Assembly: GCF_011947265.1 (NCBI RefSeq)
Contig: NZ_JAATHD010000003.1
Location: forward strand, 496,001 to 560,000
Length of the DNA: 64,000 nt
Origin: Paenibacillus sp. HB172176
GTDB lineage: Bacteria > Bacillota > Bacilli > Paenibacillales > Paenibacillaceae
Reading direction: 5' to 3'
The stretch's first letter is position 1; the number at the start of each line of letters is the position of its first letter. Positions 46,027-54,691 of this stretch are shown here, in pieces. Position numbers and translations under genes: made by a program. A model generated the notes under the pieces. The model searched no databases. It was not told the DNA's origin and saw only the letters and a program-made list of their open reading frames with translations.

Positions 46027-48271
46027 TTCGTAGAAGCCGGGCTTCTCCAGGTGTGAGTTGAATGGTGACCTTGCGATTTGAATTTGACGGGATTAAAGTT
46101 TTCGTAAGCAGATTCACTGCTGCCCTGGCGTCAAGAGACAACACTTGCTCCTCATCCTCCCAATTGACCGCAAGCGCATAGGAATGGCCGTCCGCTTCGC
46201 GGACAATCACGCCTCTTACGTTACCGCTCTCATGATGAACAGGACGAATATCGTTTCCGGCGCTGCGCGTGGCTTTCGCTGTTTGATTGGCTTGTATGAC
46301 AAACCCCGCATCCACCAGGATTTCTCCTGCGTCCAGGGAGCGCAGCTCCCCTTCGTAAGGAGCGCAGATTTCATCTCCGTAGAGCATGCCGCCTGTTCCC
46401 GCTGTCTTGAGATTTTCCCGAAGCCCAATCTGTCTTCGGCCTGGACGATGTATGACAAGCTCCTCCGCGCCGTAAGCGGCAATGACGCCGAGCTTATCAT
46501 CCATATTCAGCCAATGCGATCCGGTTGAGACGGTTTGCTGATCACAATTCCCTGCTCCGAGCAGTGTAAGGCTTCCATCTTCAAATTCATAGTTGCGCTG
46601 GTTTCCATTGAACAGATCATTCGGCATTATAAGATGAAGGCCTTTCATGCCCCTTATATAAGCTCTGCGCTCCAAAGCTGTCGTAAGCTGCAGGACGATC
46701 ATCGCACCATGCGGGAGCGCGGCGCAGACAATGCGGCTTCTGGCGATGTTATGGTCCGGCTGTCCCTCTGCAAGCAGCCCCGATGTATGATGAAGTGTGC
46801 TTCCCCATGTCAGAAACCCTCCCTCGAACATAGCGCCCTCATGTCGCTCCAATCGCTGCTCCGTGAATCTGCCTAACCCGGTAATCTGCGGCGCAAGGTT
46901 CTCCTTCCATTCGGCCATGCCGCTCTCATTCGCCGGCAAGCAAAGTCCTTGCGGCTTCTCTGCCGCTTCCCATACCCACGATGCTATCCTGTTCGCGTTT
47001 TTGTGCAGATAAGCGCCGTGCCAGGCATCGTGCCAGGCTTCCCCTTCCGCTTCGAGATCTGCAGGACTCCGGCTTTCGGATTCAAGCTTGCTGACACCGG
47101 CGGCATCGATCAAAGGCTTCCAAGCAAGCCCCATGGATAAGGCAACCGCCCGATCCGATTCCAGCCGCGCATAATAGAGCGGCGATTCCTCTCTCAAAAC
47201 TTGATTTCGGGACGAGAAAAAGCTGCCGTCTCCATTCTCTTCCATCTCCAGCTGAACGAGCTGAAGCCATCGTTCCTCGAAATCGGAGCACTCCGAATCA
47301 GCCAGTATATCTCGAACCATATGCCATACCGGGATGACGTAATCCTGACAGTACGTATACCTTACCCGGGTGTCGCCGCCGATTCTGAGCAAGCGCCCGT
47401 CCGGGAAGGTGCATGCCTTGACCAGCTTCCATAACGGCTCTATATTGTGATAGAGCGCTTCGGGAACGGGAATGCTTCGATTTTTATAATAGAAATGCAG
47501 CATGGCCATGTTCGAGAGACAGATGACCATATAGCCGACATTCAAATAACCGTGATGATTGAGCGCCATGGATTCGAAGAAGTTCGCCCCGACATGACGA
47601 TCCGCAACCGTCTTGCCGTCTTTGATCGTTCTATTGACAGCATCGGAGGGAACGGACACGGAATTAATGAGAAAAGCAAGTCCCTTCTCCCGAAATTGTT
47701 CCGCGCGCGCAGCATCCGGATACAACAGGGCCGTTCGATGCAGCAAGGCGCCGTTCCAAAGGTTGCTCTCCGGCTTGTTGTGCCCCTCGCTCGCCAGCAG
47801 TCCCGCTTCAATCTCAAGCTCATCCAGCAGCCAATCGCATTCCGAGAGCAATACCTTGCGCAGCAGCTCATGATCCGCAGAAGTCATCTCCTCCGCGATT
47901 GCGTCCACGCCGTGCATCATGCGTTCAATGCCAAGTGCGCTGATCCAGGTATGCCCCCATGAGCCGCCGTCTGTGCAGCAATAGTTGCCTTCGATATGAG
48001 ATTGAAGCGAGAAGCGCAGCGTACGAAGCGCGATATGAATTAGCTCTTCCCGGGAGAGTCCCGCTGCGTCTGGATCAAATTCACGATCGGCGGCAAGCGC
48101 TGCATATGCGGCAAAAGCCTTCTGATTCGTCTGCACGCCCCAGCCGTTGTCGCCGCTGCCGTAGCAGGCAAGCTCTGGCCGGTCCAGACAGGAGTAGAGA
48201 TCCGCCAGGCTGCTGCGAACCCATTTCTCAAGCAGCTTTCGATAAACAGAAACAGAATCGTCTATAGACAT
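46013..48271 (-). CDS. Unassigned large toroid-type enzyme, 752 aa
   Basis: I do not recognise a named family. There is no signal peptide. About 390 residues of helical repeats (WGVQTNQKAFAAYAAL, GSWGHTWISALGIERM, SNLWNGALLHRTALLYP, FESMALNHHGYLNVGYM) suggest an (alpha/alpha) toroid. They are followed by about 350 residues of beta-rich sequence with aromatic and His positions. That layout, helical barrel plus beta-sandwich, is shared by heparinase II/III-like and other polysaccharide lyases. The NHHGYLN motif is a candidate active-site segment. AGGAGG precedes ATG 48271. It diverges from the AraC gene at 48435, its probable regulator. Confidence 0.6.
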   Translation of the reverse strand: MSIDDSVSVYRKLLEKWVRSSLADLYSCLDRPELACYGSGDNGWGVQTNQKAFAAYAALAADREFDPDAAGLSREELIHIALRTLRFSLQSHIEGNYCCTDGGSWGHTWISALGIERMMHGVDAIAEEMTSADHELLRKVLLSECDWLLDELEIEAGLLASEGHNKPESNLWNGALLHRTALLYPDAARAEQFREKGLAFLINSVSVPSDAVNRTIKDGKTVADRHVGANFFESMALNHHGYLNVGYMVICLSNMAMLHFYYKNRSIPVPEALYHNIEPLWKLVKACTFPDGRLLRIGGDTRVRYTYCQDYVIPVWHMVRDILADSECSDFEERWLQLVQLEMEENGDGSFFSSRNQVLREESPLYYARLESDRAVALSMGLAWKPLIDAAGVSKLESESRSPADLEAEGEAWHDAWHGAYLHKNANRIASWVWEAAEKPQGLCLPANESGMAEWKENLAPQITGLGRFTEQRLERHEGAMFEGGFLTWGSTLHHTSGLLAEGQPDHNIARSRIVCAALPHGAMIVLQLTTALERRAYIRGMKGLHLIMPNDLFNGNQRNYEFEDGSLTLLGAGNCDQQTVSTGSHWLNMDDKLGVIAAYGAEELVIHRPGRRQIGLRENLKTAGTGGMLYGDEICAPYEGELRSLDAGEILVDAGFVIQANQTAKATRSAGNDIRPVHHESGNVRGVIVREADGHSYALAVNWEDEEQVLSLDARAAVNLLTKTLIPSNSNRKVTIQLTPGEARLLRIEEP

Positions 48272-48312
48272 AAGAGAGCCTCCTGGTATAATGGACTATC
48301 ATTGAATATGAT

Positions 48313-48407
48313 GATATTTTGTTTCGTAGGAGGATTATATCAGTCAAATATAAAGAAATGAATGATCAATACTTGCATGACTTGTATGATATTTTGTTTT
48401 GGAGGCG
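48313..48407. repeat. Direct repeat in the divergent intergenic region
   Basis: GATATTTTGTTTCGTAGGAG (from 48313) and GATATTTTGTTTTGGAGGCG (48388-48407) are imperfect direct copies 75 bases apart. They lie between the toroid-type gene (-) and the AraC gene (+). AraC proteins often bind direct repeats, so these may be its operators; this is inference. Confidence 0.45.
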
Positions 48408-48434
48408 AAAGCAGAGAAAGGAGGCTCGAATGCG

Positions 48435-49214
48435 ATGAATGTGACAATCGACAAGGTGCTGCATCTGCAATATAAAGGCAGGTGGGGAGGATACGGCGAA
48501 GTGACGAAGGTTCCACATCATTTGCTTCTGTTCATGGACGAGGGCTCATGCTCCTATGTGATAGACGGAGAAACGTATACGGTGCGCAAAGGAGAGGTAT
48601 TGTTCATGGCGGCCGATACGCCACGGCAAGGGATAGCGGCCGACGGCCGTTCTCATGCGAAATATTCGGTCCATTGGAAGGGAGCGGGCATGTTCGAGCC
48701 ATTCCCCAAGCTGAACAAGCCGGCTGTGAAGTTCGAGACGGCGGCGATATACGGCTATCTGAATCAAATGTATGCCCGCATGCATCATCTATGTGAGGGG
48801 AAGGAGCGCTATTGCGAGGCGCTTTGTCATAGCATGCTGTTAGAGATGACAGTCAGAATCCACCAGCAGACAGAACGCAAGCGCCCCGCTGGCAAACAGG
48901 CGACGGCGATGAAGCTGGTTCACGATTATATTGCTCAGTATTATCAAGAGCCGTTGTCGATCGAAGAACTGGCGCTGCATGCGGGCAGGAATGCGACGCA
49001 TCTGATTACAAGCTTCAGAAAGCAGTTCGGAAAGGCTCCGCTTGCCTATATGCATCAACTTCGCATTGCGAGGGCGGAGGAGCTGTTGCTCTCGACCGAT
49101 GCCAGAATCGAGGATATTGCCTCCGAGCTCGGTTATTGCGACGCGGCATATTTCTCCCGCATGTTCAAGCGATTGACGGGGATGACGCCGTCCGCGTTCC
49201 GACGGATGCTGTAG
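48435..49214 (+). CDS. AraC-family regulator with cupin-type sensor domain, 259 aa
   Basis: Soluble one-component regulator. The N-terminal cupin-like sugar-binding domain (YVIDGETYTVRKGEVLFM, YSVHWKG) is followed by the AraC double helix-turn-helix (ELALHAGRNATHLITSFRK, IASELGYCDAAYFSRMFKR, GMTPSAFRRM). ATG 48435 has AAAGGAGG ten bases upstream; the frame extends to TTG 48399 without a ribosome site. It diverges from the toroid-type enzyme gene, and the pair probably forms a small substrate-induced unit. Confidence 0.9.
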   Translation: MNVTIDKVLHLQYKGRWGGYGEVTKVPHHLLLFMDEGSCSYVIDGETYTVRKGEVLFMAADTPRQGIAADGRSHAKYSVHWKGAGMFEPFPKLNKPAVKFETAAIYGYLNQMYARMHHLCEGKERYCEALCHSMLLEMTVRIHQQTERKRPAGKQATAMKLVHDYIAQYYQEPLSIEELALHAGRNATHLITSFRKQFGKAPLAYMHQLRIARAEELLLSTDARIEDIASELGYCDAAYFSRMFKRLTGMTPSAFRRML

Positions 49215-49282
49215 AATTCAATTCGTTCATGCAGAGAAGAAAAGTCCCGGCGAGCAGAGACTTGCCTCGCCGGAACGTTCGA

Positions 49283-50389
49283 TCAGGAATGCAGCGGTTC
49301 CGCCTTGCTCATCTCCACGCACATCAGAATGAAGGCGCCTGCGCCATGCAAGTCGTTTTCGCTGGTAGGACGGGCAATATAATGCGCATAATCGCCGATT
49401 CCCGTCCCGATGCAAATATGGCCGATAACAACCTTGCCGTTCTCGTCCTTGGTCAACGTATCTATAACGCCTTGATACCCCTTCCAGGCATACTTCAGAT
49501 AGCCGGGATCGAGATAGCCGAAGCGCACGGCTTTGGCAATGGCATGAACAAAGAGCGAGGTGCAGGAATTTTCCAGCCAATTGTCCTCACGGTCGCCTTT
49601 GTCAATAACCTGGTACCACAAGCCGCTAGCCTCATCCTGGTAATTTACCAAGGCGGCCAGCAGGTCCTGCAGAATGTGAACCAGCTTCGCCTTGTCCTTA
49701 TGATTCTCTGGCATATGCTCGAACATCTCAAGCAAAGCGACGGGATACCAGCCGATTGCCCGTCCCCAGAATTCGGGAGCGAGCCCGGTCGATGGATCCG
49801 CCCATGCGGCCTTCTTCGTCTCGTCCCAGCCATGATAGAGCAGCCCCGTAACAGGATCCTTCGTATGCTTCTCCATCAGTATAGCCTGGAAGGTCATCTT
49901 GTCGAAGTAGCTGCTGTCACCGAAGGTCTTTCCAAATTCAACCGCGATCGGGCCAGCCATATACAACCCGTCGAGCCACATTTGATTCGGATAATGCTCC
50001 TTGTGCCAGAAGCCGCCGGAAGAATTCGTCTTCCAGTCCTTCAATAGCGGAACAAGCGTGTGCAACGCTTTCTTGTAGCGCTCGTCTCCGGTTTGCTCGT
50101 AGAGAGGGAAGAGAAGCACGCCAGGCTGAATATCGTCGAGCTCATTCGCATTGAAGTGCTTGATGCTGCCTTCCTCAAGAACCTGGCTGTCCACCCATGC
50201 CTTCATGTAATCGTAATAGCGCTTTTTGCCGGTCGCTTGCCAGTACTTGGTCATGCCCGACAGGAAGACGCCTTGATGGTAATGGAATCGGCTTGGCGGC
50301 AGCTCCTCCGGAGCGTATTTGAACATTAAGGCTTCACAAGCTTCTTCTGCCCACCCAAGCGGGGTAAGCGTGGAATTGGCTGTTGTCAT
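49283..50389 (-). CDS. GH105 unsaturated rhamnogalacturonyl hydrolase, 368 aa
   Basis: Cytoplasmic enzyme that removes the unsaturated uronic acid left by pectic lyases. The (alpha/alpha)6 barrel carries NELDDIQPGV (Asp85) and NQMWLDGLYMAGP (Asp140). The 55-residue spacing equals that of the known YteR pair Asp88/Asp143. WGRAIGWYPVALLEM and DNWLENSCTSLF are further family marks. ATG 50389 has GGAAGGAA seven bases upstream; ATG 50407 has none. The gene is divergent from the AraC gene at 50534. It fits downstream of the PL9 and YetA-type lyases, which make such unsaturated ends. Confidence 0.93.
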   Translation of the reverse strand: MTTANSTLTPLGWAEEACEALMFKYAPEELPPSRFHYHQGVFLSGMTKYWQATGKKRYYDYMKAWVDSQVLEEGSIKHFNANELDDIQPGVLLFPLYEQTGDERYKKALHTLVPLLKDWKTNSSGGFWHKEHYPNQMWLDGLYMAGPIAVEFGKTFGDSSYFDKMTFQAILMEKHTKDPVTGLLYHGWDETKKAAWADPSTGLAPEFWGRAIGWYPVALLEMFEHMPENHKDKAKLVHILQDLLAALVNYQDEASGLWYQVIDKGDREDNWLENSCTSLFVHAIAKAVRFGYLDPGYLKYAWKGYQGVIDTLTKDENGKVVIGHICIGTGIGDYAHYIARPTSENDLHGAGAFILMCVEMSKAEPLHS

Positions 50390-50533
50390 CTTCTCATTCC
50401 TTCCCATTTGTTTAGCCCTAGATTATCACAATGATATGTACATTAATTGCGTGATTAGACGATTTCTTCTTAGATCTTGCAGAAAGCGCAAGATGCCTTA
50501 TAATAGAAGTCAAACGGCCAAGGGAGCGGGAGA

Positions 50534-51373
50534 ATGGGAGACCTACAGTTTGAAAATGCGGGAGGAACCTTCTCAATCTCGCATCGGAAGGCGCTGGGCC
50601 ATCATATGCCGATTAGTCATTTCCACAGCACCTTCGAGATTCATTGCTTAATATCGGGCAAGCGGGAGCTATTCGTCAAGGATCGCACCATTAGTCTTCA
50701 AGACGGCGATGTTGTCATCATTTCCCCGAATATCTTGCATCGAACGACGAATGCGAATATTCCAGAGCATGAACGGCTCGTCGTCAACATACACGAGAAA
50801 TATTTGAACAGAGTTGACGGCGCTCATGAAGACATTCTGTCGCCCCTCTTCGAGCTTGAGTATATGCTGGTAAGAACATCCCCCTACGAGAGACTCGCGA
50901 TAGATGCATTATTGCGTCAAATTATGCAAGAGCTTCAAGACAGACAGCCTGGCTTCGAACGTTGCACGCAGGCGCTGGTCATTCAGCTTCTCATCCTGTG
51001 CTGCAGGCATCGCGGGCAAGACAGCCTGATGTCGATCGAATCCCCAAGTCCCATGCATGATCGCATCTCGGAGGTTGTCTGCTATATCAACACTCATTAC
51101 ATGCAGCCGCTGTCTCTGCGAATGCTTGCGGATCGCTTCTATGTCAGTCCCTATTATTTGAGCCGATTCTTCAAGGAAGCAACCGGCTTCACCTTTGTGG
51201 AATACATGAACAGTGTCAGAGTGAAGGAAGCGAAGAAGCTGCTGGAGGGCACCAACATGAAGGCCGGTCTTATTGCGAAGAAGGTAGGCTTCGGCAGTGT
51301 CACCAATTTCGGAAGAGTATTCAAATCCGTTACGGGACATGCTCCGTTATTTTTTCGGAAAGGCAGGTCGTAA
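50534..51373 (+). CDS. AraC-family regulator with cupin-type sensor domain, 279 aa
   Basis: Soluble sugar-responsive regulator. The cupin part reads HFHSTFEIHCLISGKRELFV and LQDGDVVIISPNILHR. The C-terminal helix-turn-helix pair reads MLADRFYVSPYYLSRFFKE and IAKKVGFGSVTNFGRVFKS. ATG 50534 follows AAGGGAGCGGGAG. It is divergent from the GH105 gene and probably controls it; a CTTGC/GCAAG mini-palindrome near 50475-50495 is the only obvious site in the gap. Confidence 0.9.
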   Translation: MGDLQFENAGGTFSISHRKALGHHMPISHFHSTFEIHCLISGKRELFVKDRTISLQDGDVVIISPNILHRTTNANIPEHERLVVNIHEKYLNRVDGAHEDILSPLFELEYMLVRTSPYERLAIDALLRQIMQELQDRQPGFERCTQALVIQLLILCCRHRGQDSLMSIESPSPMHDRISEVVCYINTHYMQPLSLRMLADRFYVSPYYLSRFFKEATGFTFVEYMNSVRVKEAKKLLEGTNMKAGLIAKKVGFGSVTNFGRVFKSVTGHAPLFFRKGRS

Positions 51374-51404
51374 GAGTTAGAGTTGTCAGCAATGATAAAA
51401 GAGG

Positions 51405-51447
51405 GGCTCTGCAACGCTTTCTCATGCTGGAGAATGTTTGCAGAGCC
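51405..51447 (+). terminator. Terminator after the AraC gene at 50534
   Basis: GGCTCTGCAA pairs perfectly with TTGCAGAGCC, with an inner TTCTC/GAGAA stem, followed by TGTTTCCATTTCC. Confidence 0.75.
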
Positions 51448-51474
51448 TGTTTCCATTTCCAGGAATGTCAGCCT

Positions 51475-51870
51475 TTAATAAAAGCCGTCATATCCGCCAT
51501 ACCCGCCGGGGCCGCAGCCATTGCAGCCGCAACCGCCATACCCGCCGCCGAAACCGCCGCCGTATCCGCCGTAACCGCCTCCGTATCCGAAGAATGGGAT
51601 GAAGAATAACGAGGCGATAAAGCCCAGCGCGATGCCTATACCGAAGCCGAAGAAAGAAATCGTTGCTTTTTTCTTATTGCGTTTGGCGTATTGCTTTCTC
51701 GCTCGATGATAGGTCGGGCCGGAGCCTTTGCTGATGGAGGCGAAGTAGAGCCGTCCGTCTCTGAACGCCTTGATTTTGCCGTAAATACGGGAACCGTCCT
51801 TCAGTTTGGCGTAGACGGTTTTTCCAATATACGGTCTGAGAGCAACTTCTGAAAGTGCAATGGGTTTCAT
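51475..51870 (-). CDS. Small glycine-rich membrane protein, 131 aa
   Basis: I do not recognise a named function. The N-terminal 50 residues (IGKTVYAKLKDGSRIYGKIKAF) look like a small Sm-like or SH3-like beta-barrel. A basic stretch (RARKQYAKRNKKK) precedes one membrane helix (FGFGIGIALGFIASLFF). The last 40 residues are almost only Gly, Tyr, Phe and Cys. Such tails occur in spore-coat or cell-surface proteins of Bacilli. AGGAGGTG precedes ATG 51870. It is a stand-alone gene. Confidence 0.75.
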   Translation of the reverse strand: MKPIALSEVALRPYIGKTVYAKLKDGSRIYGKIKAFRDGRLYFASISKGSGPTYHRARKQYAKRNKKKATISFFGFGIGIALGFIASLFFIPFFGYGGGYGGYGGGFGGGYGGCGCNGCGPGGYGGYDGFY

Positions 51871-52008
51871 AGGAATAACACCTCCTCATGTTGCGATATC
51901 TTAATAGTATATTCAGACAAGGTCTTCATAGATTGTATGAATAGCGGGGGACTGTCAAATGTCTCCATTGCGGAGGCGCATCATCTTGCAATACATCACA
52001 AGAATCTA

Positions 52009-52029
52009 AGAATAGGTCATGGCTATTCT
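52009..52029. promoter_or_regulatory. Inverted repeat upstream of the PL8 gene
   Basis: AGAATAG and CTATTCT form a 7-bp inverted repeat around GTCATGG, followed by CGTTTTTG. It may be an operator or a weak leader terminator; no second evidence separates the two. Confidence 0.4.
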
Positions 52030-52105
52030 CGTTTTTGTTGCTTAATGTAACGTACATATACCTATTTACAAGATGGAGCATGATGACTGGACAGGAGGAA
52101 TCTCG

Positions 52106-52144
52106 ATGCGGAATTGCCCGATTGAGAAAATCGATTATGAATGA
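52106..52144 (+). CDS. Possible 12-codon leader ORF overlapping the PL8 start
   Basis: ATG 52106 has an excellent ribosome site (ACAGGAGG, eight-base spacing) and reads MRNCPIEKIDYE before TGA at 52142. It is in a different frame from the PL8 lyase and overlaps its ATG at 52137. The strongest Shine-Dalgarno sequence in the region thus belongs to this tiny frame. It could couple translation of the lyase, or mark a sequence error or frame slip. No homology is known. Confidence 0.35.
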   Translation: MRNCPIEKIDYE

Positions 52145-54389
52145 GCTGAAGCAAAGATGGAAGGCCTATCTGTCGGGGGATGCCACTCGGCCTGATGAGG
52201 CGGAGAAGGCAGTCGGTTATCGATTAACCATGCAGCCGGGCAAAGACGGACTATGGCCGGATATTCGGTTCGCGGACAATGCCGCGGATATGTTCCTGAC
52301 GGCTCGCCGCTTGAAAGAGATGGCGATCGCTCTTTGCTCCAGGGGAGCGCCTTGCTACATGGACGGCGAATTGAAGGAAGCGACAATTCGAGGATTGGAA
52401 TGGCTTTATCAACGTCGTTACAACCAACGCTGCAAGCCCTACGGCAACTGGTGGTATTGGGAAATCGGCGTGCCCATTGCATTGCTGGAGAGCATGTTGC
52501 TGCTAGATGAAATGATTCCGCCGGAGCTAATTAAGTCATTGCTTCGTCCTATAGACAAATACGTGGGAGACCCTTCCTATCATGCTCAGCAGTTTACGGT
52601 GAATCCCCCTCGCTCGACCGGCGCGAATTTGGTCTGGAAAGCGATGGCCCAGGCGCTCAGCGCCGTAATGCAAAGCGATGAGGAGAAGCTGCTGGCGGCG
52701 CGGAAAGCGGTGCTTCCGGTGTTCGGCTACACGACGCATGGCGACGGTTTCTACCTTGACGGCTCCTTTATCCAGCATGATCGCTATGCTTACACCGGCG
52801 GATACGGGGTATCGCTCCTGCAAGATATCGTCAGAGTGATGGTGTGGCTGCATGGAACGCCTTGGGCGCTTGGCGAACCAGAGCGGGATATCGTCTTTCA
52901 TTGGGCGCGGAACGCCTATGCGCCGCTCATGTTTCGAGGGCAGCTCCTCGATATGACAAGCGGAAGAGAGATTTCGAGGAAGCAGTCGCAGAATCATGAG
53001 AGCGGCCATTCCTTTATTGCTTCCTGCTTGAGGTTGTCCCGAATCGTGAATCCGCGTCAAGCCGAATATTTGCTGTCGCATGCGAAGCTGTGGATTGGAA
53101 GAGATTCTTACAAATCGTACTCAGCCTGCTGTCCGCCGGATACAGTAGAGCAAGCCAGAAGCCTGCTGGTGGATGACGGCATGGACGCGGCTAAGGAAGC
53201 GGCGTTCTGCAAGCTGTTCGCCAGCATGGACCGTGCCGTGCTTCAAGGTCCGGGCTTCGCTTACGGCATCAGCATGCATTCGAATCGAATCGGCAATTAT
53301 GAATCTATGAACGGGGAGAATTTGAAAAGCTGGTATACCGCTCACGGCATGACGGATTTCTATCAGGATGATCTCGGCCAATATGCCGATTCCTATTGGC
53401 CGACGGTCAATCCTTGCAGGCTGCCTGGCACGACAGTTCCTGCGACACCTCGCCAGGATGGCACCGGGAACGGACGGTTCAGCTCTCGGGATTTCGTAGG
53501 AGGCGCCGTGCTGGAGGGGGAATTCGGCGGAATCGCGATGGAACTGGAGGATACGACAGAAGATGTCGATTCTGACAAGCTTACAGGGCGCAAGAGCTGG
53601 TTCTTGCTCGGAGACAGGATCGTTGCGCTTGGCTCGGATATTCAATCGCAGGGCAGAGCCCCGGTCGAGACAATCATTGAAAATCGGATGTGGCGGAACC
53701 AGGAGCAACTTATCATCTCCGCGGAGAAGGGATGCATCTGCGACTCGCTTGGCCGCATTGAAGAGGTGACTGGAAGCTGGATTCAATTGTTCGACGAGGC
53801 ATCAGGATGCGAAGCGGGCTATCTATTCCCGAAAGGCGGGGCGGTGAAGGCGGTTCGCGAAGTGCGCGAAGGCAATTGGCGCAAGATCAATGCGAACGGT
53901 CCCGACGAGGCAATAAAGCGCGCTTATTTCACAGTATGGTTCGATCATGGCGCGAGACCTCAACAAGCGGAATATGCATACATCCTGTTGCCGGGAAGAA
54001 CGGCAAGCGAAACGGAGCGCTTCGGAAGCAATTGTCCGGTGTATATAAGAGAACAAAGCGAATATTGCCATGCGGTGGAGGATACGGAGCTTGGAGTATA
54101 TGCCGCGCATTTCTGGAAGCCGGCAGCTTTTTCCACAGGGCTCATTGCCTGTTCGGGTCGAGCCTCTATTGTGCTGCGACAGGAGAATAGAGGCTGGACA
54201 CTCGCGGTATCCGATCCTACCCAGCGGGAAGAACAGCCTCTTGAATTGGAAATCAAGCTAGCGGCAGGCAACATACGGAAGCAGTCTGAGCGAATAACAT
54301 TGCTGAGCAGCGACAAGCATGCGGTGAAGCTTTCGTTCGACCCCCGGGAAGGTGCGGGCGCCTCGTTCGAAATTGCATTTGAAAGTTGA
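52137..54389 (+). CDS. Polysaccharide lyase family 8-like enzyme, 750 aa
   Basis: Cleaves acidic polysaccharide by beta-elimination in PL8 enzymes (hyaluronate, chondroitin or xanthan lyases). The helical toroid shows GNWWYWEIGVPIAL, TGANLVWK (Asn164), SFIQHDRYAYTGGYG (His214, Tyr223) and an Arg-rich TSGREISR. Asn-to-His spacing of 50 and His-to-Tyr spacing of 9 equal those of pneumococcal hyaluronate lyase (349, 399, 408). The beta-rich C-terminal half follows. No signal peptide is visible from any start, unlike most PL8 enzymes, so an intracellular role on imported oligomers is likely. ATG 52137 matches the usual domain start, but in-frame starts at 52035, 52080 and 52083 cannot be excluded. 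Confidence 0.85.
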   Translation: MNELKQRWKAYLSGDATRPDEAEKAVGYRLTMQPGKDGLWPDIRFADNAADMFLTARRLKEMAIALCSRGAPCYMDGELKEATIRGLEWLYQRRYNQRCKPYGNWWYWEIGVPIALLESMLLLDEMIPPELIKSLLRPIDKYVGDPSYHAQQFTVNPPRSTGANLVWKAMAQALSAVMQSDEEKLLAARKAVLPVFGYTTHGDGFYLDGSFIQHDRYAYTGGYGVSLLQDIVRVMVWLHGTPWALGEPERDIVFHWARNAYAPLMFRGQLLDMTSGREISRKQSQNHESGHSFIASCLRLSRIVNPRQAEYLLSHAKLWIGRDSYKSYSACCPPDTVEQARSLLVDDGMDAAKEAAFCKLFASMDRAVLQGPGFAYGISMHSNRIGNYESMNGENLKSWYTAHGMTDFYQDDLGQYADSYWPTVNPCRLPGTTVPATPRQDGTGNGRFSSRDFVGGAVLEGEFGGIAMELEDTTEDVDSDKLTGRKSWFLLGDRIVALGSDIQSQGRAPVETIIENRMWRNQEQLIISAEKGCICDSLGRIEEVTGSWIQLFDEASGCEAGYLFPKGGAVKAVREVREGNWRKINANGPDEAIKRAYFTVWFDHGARPQQAEYAYILLPGRTASETERFGSNCPVYIREQSEYCHAVEDTELGVYAAHFWKPAAFSTGLIACSGRASIVLRQENRGWTLAVSDPTQREEQPLELEIKLAAGNIRKQSERITLLSSDKHAVKLSFDPREGAGASFEIAFES

Positions 54390-54435
54390 CCGAAGTGAGA
54401 TGGATTTCCTAGAAGGGCGAGCAAGGATGCGGACG

Positions 54436-54480
54436 AAAAGCCATGGAGAGAGGATTCAATTCCTCCTTCCATGGCTTTTT
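54436..54480 (+). terminator. Strong terminator after the PL8 gene
   Basis: AAAAGCCATGGA pairs with TCCATGGCTTTT, with an inner GAGGA/TCCTC stem, and runs into TTTTT. The rest of the gap to 54692 (about 210 bases) shows no gene or other clear signal. Confidence 0.88.
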
Positions 54481-54691
54481 CGCTGCTATTGTTTTTTGTC
54501 AGGAGCCGTTTCGCTCAGCTCCTCGAAGGATTGAACCTTGCCATGCGAAGGCTTCTGATTCTGCTTTCTTTGCTGCCAAGCGTTCTCTCTTCGATTCCTG
54601 GATGACGTCATCTGCGCTCTCGCACCTCCTTCCCCTGTTAGAATGGCATTTTGCTTTGCCTTTCATTCAGGCTCGGGAGAGCTATCAGGAG

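Noticed and set aside
49136..50047. 303-codon + strand frame opposite the GH105 gene
   Set aside because: Antisense to a gene with intact catalytic residues; the translation has no recognisable domain and no ribosome site.
50470..50500. GAAAGCGCAAG near the GH105/AraC gap as a cre site
   Set aside because: Three mismatches to the pattern and better read as part of a small CTTGC/GCAAG palindrome.
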